Source: Oceanospirillum linum (GTDB lineage Bacteria; Pseudomonadota; Gammaproteobacteria; Pseudomonadales; Halomonadaceae). From it: a stretch of DNA of 64,000 bases. Position numbers and translations under genes: made by a program. Location: assembly GCF_900182785.1 (NCBI RefSeq), contig NZ_FXTS01000009.1, forward strand, positions 66,795 to 130,794. The letters run 5' to 3'. This document shows, one piece after another, positions 41,910 to 49,795 of this stretch; the stretch's first letter is position 1, and every line of letters starts with the position of its first letter. A model generated the notes under the pieces. The model made no database searches and was not told where the DNA came from. It worked only from the letters and a program-made list of their open reading frames with translations.

Positions 41910-44878
41910 TAGTACTTCCACGCGGATTCGCTTTTGGCTTCAGCATGGTAGAGAGGCAGGGTGATGGTGACCTCTGTTCCACGACCTTGCATCCGATCTG
42001 CGGGGCTGCTGATCTGAATATGACCATAGTGTTCTTCTATGATGCTGTAGACCAGCGCTAAGCCGAGACCGGTTCCTTCTCCGGGATCTTTGGTAGTGAA
42101 GAAGGGCTCAAATATATGCTCTAACTGTTCTTCAGGAATACCGCAGCCACGATCCGTAACGCTTACCCTGACTGTATTGTCCTGAATGGTAGCAGTTATA
42201 GTAACACTATCACCTGCGTCTGAGGCATCTCTTGCGTTACCCAATAGGTTAACAAATACCTGAATCAGCTTCTGGACATCACCGATAACGTAAAGATCAT
42301 TCGGGCATAAATTGCTGAATTCAATATCTTTCCCCTTTGAACTTAAGGAGATAAGGTTAATAGCTTCATCAACGGCATGCCCGATAACAAGAGGCTCCTG
42401 TGCTGCCTGGTTGGCGTGTTGACCCGCATGGGCGAAGCTGACCAGTGAGTGGACAATACGTGTTACCCGCTTCGTCAGCTGTAGAATCTGTTCGGCGGTT
42501 TCCGCAATAACTTCTGGATTGTCTGTCTCATATTTCAGGTTTTGAACAAGGGAGGATATTCCGGTAATGGGATTGCCGATCTCATGGGCAACGCCTGCTG
42601 CAAGCCGTCCTATACTGGCCAGGCGCTCGCTGTGTACGAGCTCCTCTTCCAGTTCCTGCGTTTCGGTATGATCTTCCAGCAAAATCACCGAACCACCCAT
42701 ATGTGACAGAGGCTCTTCAATATGGGCTTTGTGTAGGGAGAACCAGCGTGGTTTGCTGTTATTCTGTTGCAGTTTCTGGAACAGATGAGGTGTCTGGCTG
42801 CTGACAAACTCACCTAGCAGCCCCTTCCAGGGCTCCGGTAAACTATCAAACCGGGAACCCACAACATCCTTCATAGGAATGCCTGTCAGTTCGGCCATGG
42901 CGTTGTTCCACATCAGAATCTCAAAATCGTTACCCAATGAGCAGACCCCTATCGGCAGATACTGCAGCGTTTGGCGATGATAGCGCCTGAGTGAATCCAG
43001 CTCCTTGGCAAGACCTGTCAGTTGGTAGCGGTAGTTCTCCAGTCGGGTTTCAACAAAGTGAATATCCTCTGAATTATGGCTGTTGGCATTGGCCTGGTAA
43101 GGCAGGTGTTGATCAACAATTTCCTGGGCGATAGCAGGGCCCATCAGGCCGGACAAGTTGGCCTGGATTCGGTCTCTAAGACGGCGCAGAGCGTATGGAC
43201 GCCCGTCCGTTGGCGTCAGTTCCAGATCTCTCAGTGCATTTCTGACTTCCCGCTCTGCCGTCATTTTCCCCAATGGTATCGCCAAAAAGCTAATAAAGTC
43301 CTCACAGGTCCTGGCTGCCAGTTGCAGGCGATGAGGTCGGGAAAGAGCATCCACTGAGCAAGAGCTTGCTCCGGCTTTCTCTTCATCACTTGGTTGCAGG
43401 AACAAAGAAGTAAAAATAAAAACCACAATATTGATGATGATGGATGCGAGAGCGACGTCATACCAGCCATCCCCTCCGGAGTGAAAAACCAGATTAGTCG
43501 CGGGCAGAGTGACTTGCTCTAGGTTATAAAGCAGAGGCACAACCTGGCCGAAAATCCAGATGCCAATACCTGCACAAAGACCCGCAACCAGGCCAATGCG
43601 GTTGGCGGTTGGCCAATACAATACTGCCAGTATTCCGGGCAGAAACTGCAAAATACCGATGAAGGATGTCAGCCCCAGACTTGCTAGGTCATGTTTTACC
43701 CCTAATGTTCGGTAGAACAGATAAGCGGCCAGAATAATCAGACCTATCAGTAGTCGGCGAAACCAGAGCAACCAGTTGTAGATATCAAATTTGGCCCCGG
43801 GCTGATAAACCGGCAGAACCAGGTGGTTTAGGGTCATGGCGGCTAAAGCCAGAGTGACCAGAATAATGGTGCCGCTTGCGGCGGAAAGTCCTGCGATAAA
43901 AGCCAAGATGCCAATCCAGTTTTCTGCACCACCGGCGCCGACACCCAATACGGTATATTCTGCTTTCAGGGGGGTGCCTTCAGCCATGCCGGCCCAAAGA
44001 ATAAGAGGTACCGGAAGGCTCAAAAGTAGCAGATAGAGAGGAACAGCCCAGCTGGAACGAAACAGTACATCCGTAGATTGATTTTCGGTAAAAATAATAT
44101 GGAACATATGTGGCATAGCCACGGCTGCGGCAAAGAATAATAGAAGCATGGTACGCCACTGACCGGCCTCAAGCGGTTTTTGTAATGCCTGTAATTGATC
44201 CGAGTGGGCTGTTAGCCAGATATCTAAGCCCTGAAAACCACCAAAGACCTCAAACAGGATATAGGCGCCGATGGCCAGCATGAGTACCAGTTTGATAATG
44301 GACTCAAAGGCAATAGCGACCACGAGACTTTCGTGCTTTTCCCGTAGAGAGGTATGACGGGCACCGAACAAAATAGCAAATGAAGTCATTACCATGCAGA
44401 AACCAAGTGCCAGAGTGTGGGGTGAGGCTTCATTGGTGAGGATATAGATGGAGTCTGCGACAGCCTGAATCTGAAGTGCCAGTAGAGGAAGTGCCCCCAT
44501 TAGCATAAGTACTGTTACCAGACTGCCAATCCACCGGCTACGGAAGCGAAAAGCGAAAAGATCGGCCAGGGATGAGAGCTGATAGGTTCTTGTGATTCGT
44601 AGTATCGGCACTAAAAGGACCGGAGCAAGCACAAAAGCACCTGCAACGCCGAGATAGTAAGAGAGAAACCCGTAGCCGTACTGATTCGCCAACCCAACAG
44701 AGCCATAGACAGCCCATGCGCTGGCATAGACTCCCAGAGACAGTACATAAACCAAGGGGTGACGCGTTATTTTTCGGGGTAACCAGCGCCGCTCGGTTGC
44801 ATAGGCCGCTGCAAATAATAGCAAGAGGTAGCCGACGCCGATGGCGGATACCTGCCCTAGGCTAAAACTAAAGCTCAT
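41909..44878 (-). CDS. cbrA: Sensor histidine kinase CbrA with SLC5 transporter domain
   Basis: CbrA senses carbon/nitrogen balance and phosphorylates CbrB. The 989-residue protein begins with a sodium/solute symporter (SLC5) domain of about a dozen helices (to roughly residue 500), then a STAC-type linker, a PAS domain (LPIGVCSLGNDFEILMWNNAMAELTG-like segment), the dimerisation helix with phospho-acceptor His765 in AHEIGNP, and the ATPase core (NLLGNARDA, DRGCGIP, GTGLGLALV). ATG at 44878 is chosen because it overlaps the stop of the small upstream gene by 11 bases; an in-frame start at 44899 is possible. Whether the transporter part moves histidine, as reported for Pseudomonas, is not shown here. 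Confidence 0.95.
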   Translation of the reverse strand: MSFSFSLGQVSAIGVGYLLLLFAAAYATERRWLPRKITRHPLVYVLSLGVYASAWAVYGSVGLANQYGYGFLSYYLGVAGAFVLAPVLLVPILRITRTYQLSSLADLFAFRFRSRWIGSLVTVLMLMGALPLLALQIQAVADSIYILTNEASPHTLALGFCMVMTSFAILFGARHTSLREKHESLVVAIAFESIIKLVLMLAIGAYILFEVFGGFQGLDIWLTAHSDQLQALQKPLEAGQWRTMLLLFFAAAVAMPHMFHIIFTENQSTDVLFRSSWAVPLYLLLLSLPVPLILWAGMAEGTPLKAEYTVLGVGAGGAENWIGILAFIAGLSAASGTIILVTLALAAMTLNHLVLPVYQPGAKFDIYNWLLWFRRLLIGLIILAAYLFYRTLGVKHDLASLGLTSFIGILQFLPGILAVLYWPTANRIGLVAGLCAGIGIWIFGQVVPLLYNLEQVTLPATNLVFHSGGDGWYDVALASIIINIVVFIFTSLFLQPSDEEKAGASSCSVDALSRPHRLQLAARTCEDFISFLAIPLGKMTAEREVRNALRDLELTPTDGRPYALRRLRDRIQANLSGLMGPAIAQEIVDQHLPYQANANSHNSEDIHFVETRLENYRYQLTGLAKELDSLRRYHRQTLQYLPIGVCSLGNDFEILMWNNAMAELTGIPMKDVVGSRFDSLPEPWKGLLGEFVSSQTPHLFQKLQQNNSKPRWFSLHKAHIEEPLSHMGGSVILLEDHTETQELEEELVHSERLASIGRLAAGVAHEIGNPITGISSLVQNLKYETDNPEVIAETAEQILQLTKRVTRIVHSLVSFAHAGQHANQAAQEPLVIGHAVDEAINLISLSSKGKDIEFSNLCPNDLYVIGDVQKLIQVFVNLLGNARDASDAGDSVTITATIQDNTVRVSVTDRGCGIPEEQLEHIFEPFFTTKDPGEGTGLGLALVYSIIEEHYGHIQISSPADRMQGRGTEVTITLPLYHAEAKSESAWKY

Positions 44879-45044
44879 CCAATTTTCTCTTCTGTTCAAG
44901 CCAGATAGAAATGCCGATCAGGGCACCCCAAACCAGATAAGGGCGGTACCAGCTGCCGTTACTGTCGCCCCACCAGTCCATCAGAACCGGGGAAAAGAGG
45001 TAACCGGCAAAGACCAGAAAGAGGATTAAACGGTACATATACAT
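44868..45044 (-). CDS. cbrX: Small membrane protein overlapping cbrA (CbrX candidate)
   Basis: A 58-residue reading frame begins MYMYRLILFLVFAGYLF and has two hydrophobic segments (about 5-21 and 35-49), separated by DWWGDSNGSWYRPY and ending in a charged tail QKRKLDEL. Its stop overlaps the cbrA ATG by 11 bases, so translation of cbrA is likely coupled to it. Pseudomonas carries a small gene, cbrX, at exactly this position. The leader contains an AANAANAA motif. Function unknown; membrane location next to a transporter-type sensor suggests a regulatory subunit. The ribosome site is weak, which lowers confidence in the start (a second ATG lies two codons on). Confidence 0.75.
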   Translation of the reverse strand: MYMYRLILFLVFAGYLFSPVLMDWWGDSNGSWYRPYLVWGALIGISIWLEQKRKLDEL

Positions 45045-45059
45045 GGTCGTTTCACTATT

Positions 45060-45070
45060 TTGTTCTTATT
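45060..45070 (-). promoter_or_regulatory. Possible Hfq/Crc (CA-motif) site in the cbrX-cbrA leader
   Basis: The minus strand reads AATAAGAACAA, which contains an AANAANAA motif, with its end 15 bases before the cbrX ATG, overlapping where the ribosome binds. Hfq/Crc sites of this form repress translation in Pseudomonas. The motif is short, so chance is possible. Confidence 0.4.
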
Positions 45071-45116
45071 AAGTGTTGCTTAGCGGTGTTAAGAGCGTAC
45101 TTAACCGCCATAAGCT

Positions 45117-46064
45117 TTAGGTTGATGACGGCAGGTCCGCTTCAGGAATCTCCTGCTTCATGGCTAACCGGGATGGATCCCATTGGCTGACAGCCCAGTG
45201 AAGAATATCAGAGTAGGCGCAGGCCTGTATCTCCTGCTCCGGAAAAACCTGCAGTGCGGCAAGTGCTCTTAGCAGCAGCTGATGTTTCTCTTTGCTGTTA
45301 ATTGCCGGTGCCAGATTTTGTTTGCTTAGTTTCTGACCATTGGCCTGAACGATCACCGGAATATGGGCATAGGCTGGCGGAGTGAGATTCAGGTGTTTCA
45401 GCAGCTGCAGCTGGCGTGGAGTGCTTTCCAGAATATCATAGCCCCGGACGACCTGATTGATCCCCTGTTCCTTATCATCCAGTACCACCGCCAGCTGATA
45501 GGCAAAGAGTTTGTCCCGACGCTGAATAATAAAGTCTCCGACCTGATCCATTGGCCATTGGCAGTGCCCCTGGATTCTGTCTTCGATACTGAAACTGCCA
45601 TCAGTTTTAAGGCGAATTGCACATTCGGCGTCAGTGGGTGGGGGATTTTTACGACAGCTGTTTGGATATACAGTATACCCTTTGAGCTGCTTTCGACTGC
45701 ACTGGCAGCGGTAAGCCAGGCCCTGATCAAGCAACTGATCCACCTGATCCTGATAACGTTCGTTCTGTTGACTCTGATACATCACCTTGCCATCCCGGAA
45801 AAGCTCAAAGGCTTCTAAGGCCTGCAGGATTGCATCGCTGGCGCCGGGTTGTTCACGGGGAGGATCGATATCTTCAATGCGCATCAGCCATAAGCCGTTG
45901 TGAGCTTTCGCATCCAGATAGCTGGCCAGTGCTGCCACCAGCGAGCCAAAGTGCAGTGGGCCGGATGGTGTTGGAGCAAAGCGGCCGATATAAGCGTCTT
46001 TACCTGGAGTGGAAGCCGGGTTATTGATGCCGTTTTGTTTGATATGAGGCGTATCAGAAAGCAT
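45117..46064 (-). CDS. gluQ: Glutamyl-Q tRNA(Asp) synthetase GluQ
   Basis: GluQ activates glutamate and attaches it to queuosine-34 of tRNA-Asp; it is a truncated glutamyl-tRNA synthetase without the anticodon-binding domain. About 315 residues are present, with YIGRFAPTPSGPLHFGSLVAAL as the HIGH-type motif, RIEDIDPPRE, a zinc-binding segment CQC...Y...C near residue 120 and the KLSKQN motif for the KMSKS loop. I start at the ATG at 46064; a GTG at 46091 gives nine more residues. It follows dksA on the same strand, the conserved dksA-gluQ pair. Confidence 0.93.
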   Translation of the reverse strand: MLSDTPHIKQNGINNPASTPGKDAYIGRFAPTPSGPLHFGSLVAALASYLDAKAHNGLWLMRIEDIDPPREQPGASDAILQALEAFELFRDGKVMYQSQQNERYQDQVDQLLDQGLAYRCQCSRKQLKGYTVYPNSCRKNPPPTDAECAIRLKTDGSFSIEDRIQGHCQWPMDQVGDFIIQRRDKLFAYQLAVVLDDKEQGINQVVRGYDILESTPRQLQLLKHLNLTPPAYAHIPVIVQANGQKLSKQNLAPAINSKEKHQLLLRALAALQVFPEQEIQACAYSDILHWAVSQWDPSRLAMKQEIPEADLPSST

Positions 46065-46123
46065 TGGAGTCTTTGTTTCTACTGGTTGCACGAAGGTTAA
46101 GGGCTATTAAAACTGACAGGCAT

Positions 46124-46149
46124 AAAAAAACCAGCCGGAGCTGGTTTCT
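46124..46149 (-). terminator. Terminator between dksA and gluQ
   Basis: On the minus strand AACCAGCTCC pairs with GGCTGGTT, followed by seven T. It partly separates dksA from gluQ; in E. coli the terminator there limits gluQ expression. Confidence 0.75.
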
Positions 46150-46170
46150 GTTTCTGTACATGCTGGTGGA

Positions 46171-46608
46171 TTAACCGCCAATCTGACGCTCTTTTATTTC
46201 CGCCAGGGTTTTGCAGTCCACGCACAGGGTTGCTGTTGGACGTGCCTCAAGACGGCGAATACCAATTTCAATACCGCAGGACTCGCAGTAACCGTAGTCA
46301 CCTTCGTCGATATCGTTAAGGGCTTCATTGATTTTTTTGATCAGCTTGCGTTCACGGTCACGGGTGCGAAGCTCCAGACTGAACTCTTCTTCCTGGGTGG
46401 CACGATCAGCTGGGTCAGCAAAATTGTTTGCATCTTCCTGAAGGTGCTGAACTGTACGGTCAACCTCTTCCATCAACTCTTGTTTCCACTTCAGCAGAAT
46501 CTGGCGGAAATGCTCCAGCTGTTCATCATTCATGTATTCTTCGCCGTCTTTAATATCATACGGAACGAATGATTCTAGCTCTGGGTTGTTGGTTGCATTC
46601 TCTGGCAT
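46171..46608 (-). CDS. dksA: RNA polymerase-binding transcription factor DksA
   Basis: DksA works with ppGpp in the secondary channel of RNA polymerase to reset rRNA and amino acid gene transcription. The 145 residues have a coiled coil with tip motif DPADRATQ near residue 71 (the essential aspartates), and a four-cysteine zinc finger CESC...CVDC near the C-terminus. The rRNA operon promoter at the right edge of this window is the sort of promoter DksA controls. It is divergent from the aminotransferase gene. Confidence 0.98.
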   Translation of the reverse strand: MPENATNNPELESFVPYDIKDGEEYMNDEQLEHFRQILLKWKQELMEEVDRTVQHLQEDANNFADPADRATQEEEFSLELRTRDRERKLIKKINEALNDIDEGDYGYCESCGIEIGIRRLEARPTATLCVDCKTLAEIKERQIGG

Positions 46609-46908
46609 ACGACTGCCCCATCATATTATGTTGTTGGTGGTCTGGGGGATGCCCGCCGATAAATAGTCCATCATTGGCACCCTCAGCAACGGACAAAATC
46701 CTGTCACGTTTTTGAAAGCCTTGCTTATTTAGCTGAAAAGTAAGAAAAAAGCAAATTCTGAGGCGAATTTATACAGTTTTTTACATTTCAGAATACCGGC
46801 AAAGTGCTGGTAAAGCTGCATACTTGTTTGCTTTTCACTATGATGTTCAGCTTGGTTAAGCGTGGCTTCATAGTTGAAACCCTCTGTTTTCAGATTCAGG
46901 AGTAGTGT
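46609..46908. other. Intergenic interval between dksA and the aminotransferase
   Basis: Three hundred bases, AT-rich in the centre, with divergent genes on both sides. It must hold both promoters, but I see no pair of -35/-10 hexamers good enough to name. A ribosome site AGGAG lies before the ATG at 46909. No reading frame or stem-loop is convincing. Confidence 0.6.
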
Positions 46909-48087
46909 ATGTCACTGTCGGATTTCCAATGGGCAAGCCGTGTTGCGGATATTGCGCCTTTCCATGTTATGGCGCTGTTGGGGCGTGCCCGTGAGCTTCA
47001 GGCGGAGGGCCGGGACATTATTCATATGGAGATTGGTGAACCAGACTTTTCATCGCCTCCACAGGTGATTGAAGCTGGACGGCAGGCTCTGGCCGACGGT
47101 CATACCGGTTACACTCCTGCGATGGGTATTCCTGAATTGCGTGAGGCAATTGCAGGTCATTATCAGAAAGCCTATGGCGTTAAGGTCGATCCTGCCCGTA
47201 TTTTGGTAACCCCCGGAGCCTCCGGGGCTCTCTTGTTACTGGCGGCCTTGCTGGTTAATCCCGGTGACCAGGTGATGATGGCCGACCCGACTTACCCCTG
47301 TAACCGTAACTTTATGCGTTTGTTTGAAGGTCAGTCACAGCTGGTTCCGGTAGGCGCAGATAGCCACTTCCAGCTTAATGCGGATCATATTGAACAACAC
47401 TGGAATGCCAAAACCCGTGCCGCCATGCTGGCAACACCATCCAACCCAACGGGTACCTTGGTGAGCCTGGATCAGTTGACGGAAATTTCCCAGGCGGTGA
47501 ATGCGAAAAAAGGGGCTCTGATCTGTGATGAGATCTATCAGGGACTAACCTATGGTGTTGAGGCGCAAACGGCACTGGCGGTGAATGATGACGCTTTTGT
47601 TATCAACAGTTTTTCTAAATATTTTGGTATGACCGGCTGGCGGCTGGGCTGGCTGGTGGCTCCTGAGTGCGCTATGCCGGAACTGGAAAAGCTGGCGCAG
47701 AATGTCTTTTTGTCGGCGACGACGCCATCTCAATATGCTGCCCTGGCGGCTTTTCAGCCGGATACGATTGCTCTGCTTGAGGAGCGCCGGGCAGAGTTTG
47801 CCCGACGCCGGGATTATCTGTTACCGGCGCTGCGTGAGCTGGGTATGTCGATTCCGGTGACGCCGGAAGGTGCGTTTTATATCTATGCAGGTATCGATCA
47901 TTTGACCGATGATAGCTTCGGGTGGTGTCAGGATCTGCTGGAAGAAGAGGGCGTTGCTACAACGCCGGGGCTGGATTTTGGTATCGCCGGTGCGCGTACC
48001 ACGGTGCGTTTTGCCTATGCTGCCAGCATCGATAAGCTGGAAGAGGCCGTTGAACGTATCGGGCGCTTTATCCAGAAGCGGGCCTAA
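46909..48087 (+). CDS. Class I/II pyridoxal phosphate aminotransferase
   Basis: A 392-residue fold type I aminotransferase. The motifs are clear: GEPDFSSPP near residue 44, the cofactor-binding GASGAL near 105, NPTG near 183, the DEIYQ loop near 205 and the Schiff-base Lys237 in NSFSKYFGMTGWRLGW. The C-terminal arginine in ARTTVRFAYA binds the substrate carboxylate. Family members act on aspartate, aromatic or branched-chain amino acids and the sequence does not settle which. Gene context (dksA, sfsA) is conserved in Pseudomonas without giving a pathway. Confidence 0.9.
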   Translation: MSLSDFQWASRVADIAPFHVMALLGRARELQAEGRDIIHMEIGEPDFSSPPQVIEAGRQALADGHTGYTPAMGIPELREAIAGHYQKAYGVKVDPARILVTPGASGALLLLAALLVNPGDQVMMADPTYPCNRNFMRLFEGQSQLVPVGADSHFQLNADHIEQHWNAKTRAAMLATPSNPTGTLVSLDQLTEISQAVNAKKGALICDEIYQGLTYGVEAQTALAVNDDAFVINSFSKYFGMTGWRLGWLVAPECAMPELEKLAQNVFLSATTPSQYAALAAFQPDTIALLEERRAEFARRRDYLLPALRELGMSIPVTPEGAFYIYAGIDHLTDDSFGWCQDLLEEEGVATTPGLDFGIAGARTTVRFAYAASIDKLEEAVERIGRFIQKRA

Positions 48088-48114
48088 ACAGAATACAGAT
48101 CAGGGAGATCGGAT

Positions 48115-48873
48115 ATGCGTTGGTCATCACCACTTAAGTCGGCCACTTTGTTAAAGCGCTACAAACGTTTTATGGCGGATGTGGTGCCGGAGGATCTCTC
48201 TGGATATCAGGCGGATGGTGCGGAGCAACTTACCCTGCACTGCCCCAATACCGGCTCGATGAGAAACTGTATGGGTGAGGGCTGGCGCGTCTGGTACTCC
48301 GATTCCGGGAACCCTAAGCGCAAATACCCCTGTACCTGGGAGCTGTCAGAAACCCCTGATGGCAACCTGATCTGTGTGAACACAGCGCAGGCAAACCGGA
48401 TCGTCAAAGAAGCGCTGCAGAATAAGGTTCTGGCTGAGCTTGCAGCTTACGATGCCATTAAGCCTGAAGTGAAATATGGCGCTGAAAATAGTCGGATCGA
48501 TTTCCTGTTGACCGCAGAGGGGCTGCCGAACTGCTATGTTGAGGTGAAAAGCGCTACTTTGCTGGATGAGTCTTTTGGCAAGGGGCAGGGTTTTTTCCCG
48601 GATGCGGTTACTGAGCGGGGGCGTAAGCATCTGCGTGAATTGCAGCAGATGGTCACTGAAGGTCACCGTGCTATTTTATTGTTCTGTGTGAATCACACAG
48701 GGATCAACCAGATTGGTGTAGCGGATCATATTGATCCGGCCTATGGCCAGGTGCTGCGGGAGGCACTGCAGGCAGGGGTTGAAGTTCTGGCCTATAAATC
48801 GTTGATAGATACTGAAACAATTCAGCTTTGGCAATCGGTGCCTGTTGTCTTATCTGAGCAGGCTTATCGCTGA
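48115..48873 (+). CDS. sfsA: SfsA family sugar fermentation stimulation protein
   Basis: SfsA, 252 residues here, was named for stimulating maltose genes in E. coli; structural work assigns it a nuclease-like fold, so its true role is uncertain. Conserved blocks seen are KRYKRFMADV near residue 15, HCPNTGSMRNC near 43, ENSRIDFLL near 122, YVEVKSATL near 140 and FPDAVTERGRKHL near 158. In Pseudomonas it also adjoins this aminotransferase and dksA. Its last ten bases overlap the end of the opposite-strand Rieske gene. Confidence 0.95.
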   Translation: MRWSSPLKSATLLKRYKRFMADVVPEDLSGYQADGAEQLTLHCPNTGSMRNCMGEGWRVWYSDSGNPKRKYPCTWELSETPDGNLICVNTAQANRIVKEALQNKVLAELAAYDAIKPEVKYGAENSRIDFLLTAEGLPNCYVEVKSATLLDESFGKGQGFFPDAVTERGRKHLRELQQMVTEGHRAILLFCVNHTGINQIGVADHIDPAYGQVLREALQAGVEVLAYKSLIDTETIQLWQSVPVVLSEQAYR

Positions 48874-49223
48874 TCTTCAGTTCTGGTGCGGTCAACGCTC
48901 TCGGCTGTCATCAGCATCACCTCTCCGGTCTCACTGATCTCATAAGGAATCTGGCGTAGCTTTTGTCCTGTACATGGGCCGTGAATGCATTCGCCGGAGT
49001 CGATCAGAAACTGTGCACCGTGCATTGCACACTGAATGAGTTGTTTGCTGCTGTCCAGAAACTGATCCTGCTGCCATTCAAGGTTGACGCCAAGATGCGG
49101 GCACTCATTGGCATACAGATAAAGTTTATGTTTTTTCTTTACCGCAAAGAGAGGGCCAATGGGAGTCTGAAAACCTTTGCTGGTTTTGTTGCCGATATCA
49201 TCCAGATTACAAAGTACGTACAT
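48864..49223 (-). CDS. Rieske [2Fe-2S] ferredoxin-like protein
   Basis: A 119-residue single-domain Rieske protein. Ligands are visible as Cys41-X-His43 (CPHLG) and Cys65-X2-His68 (CAMHG). There is no membrane anchor and no partner oxygenase, so it is a soluble electron carrier or the ferredoxin of an unidentified enzyme. It overlaps the 3' end of sfsA, which is convergent. Upstream on its strand lies a terminator after the pentapeptide-repeat gene, so it has its own promoter. Confidence 0.88.
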   Translation of the reverse strand: MYVLCNLDDIGNKTSKGFQTPIGPLFAVKKKHKLYLYANECPHLGVNLEWQQDQFLDSSKQLIQCAMHGAQFLIDSGECIHGPCTGQKLRQIPYEISETGEVMLMTAESVDRTRTEDQR

Positions 49224-49240
49224 GGTTTTTCTCTAACCGG

Positions 49241-49275
49241 GCATAAAAAAGCCGCTTGCAGAGCAAACGGCTGAG
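49241..49275 (-). terminator. Terminator after the pentapeptide-repeat gene
   Basis: AGCCGTTTGC pairs with GCAAGCGGCT around a three-base loop, followed by TTTTTT on the minus strand. Confidence 0.75.
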
Positions 49276-49394
49276 AAGGAGGTGCGTTGTCTGACGTTGG
49301 AGTCAAATAACCTCTGTTAGACTGCGCCATCATAGAAAACCGTTGTGACTTTAATATGACAGCTGGAATGACAGACGTTATTAACCACCGACGA

Positions 49395-49745
49395 TCAGCA
49401 GCTCCGGTCGTAGCGCAACCGGGTGCCATGGTTCAGAGACATCACCAGCTCATCGGCTGAGATCTCTTTCGGAAAAAGGCAGCCGGATATATTGGCCTGA
49501 GCGATGCTGGCCCCTTCAAGATTTGTCTGGCTGAAGTCTATGCCACGCAGATCAGCTCCCCGGAAATAAGCACTGCTCATATCCAGTTTGTGGGCATTCA
49601 TCTCGCGCAGATCCAGTCCTCTGAAGTCGCCACTGCGCAGGTCTGTCGTTTCATCGCAGGAGCGGGCTTGATTAAAAGCTCCGATATCTTCTTCTCTTAG
49701 TAGCTTGTACAGCTTGTTATCAAGCAGATGGGGTTTGTGACTCAT
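49395..49745 (-). CDS. Pentapeptide-repeat protein
   Basis: A 116-residue protein with about ten repeats of the A(D/N)LXX type (RGLDLREMNAHKLDMSS, YFRGADLRGIDFSQTNLEGASIAQAN), which fold into a right-handed quadrilateral helix. Known members mimic DNA and protect gyrase, others have no known role; at this length a clear function cannot be given. A ribosome site AAAGGAG lies before the ATG. Its upstream neighbour on the same strand is the kinase fusion gene, 50 bases away, so they may be co-transcribed. Confidence 0.85.
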   Translation of the reverse strand: MSHKPHLLDNKLYKLLREEDIGAFNQARSCDETTDLRSGDFRGLDLREMNAHKLDMSSAYFRGADLRGIDFSQTNLEGASIAQANISGCLFPKEISADELVMSLNHGTRLRYDRSC

Positions 49746-49795
49746 AACCGACTCCTTTTGGCCAATGGCTACTCGCAGTTTATTTGAAAGATATG

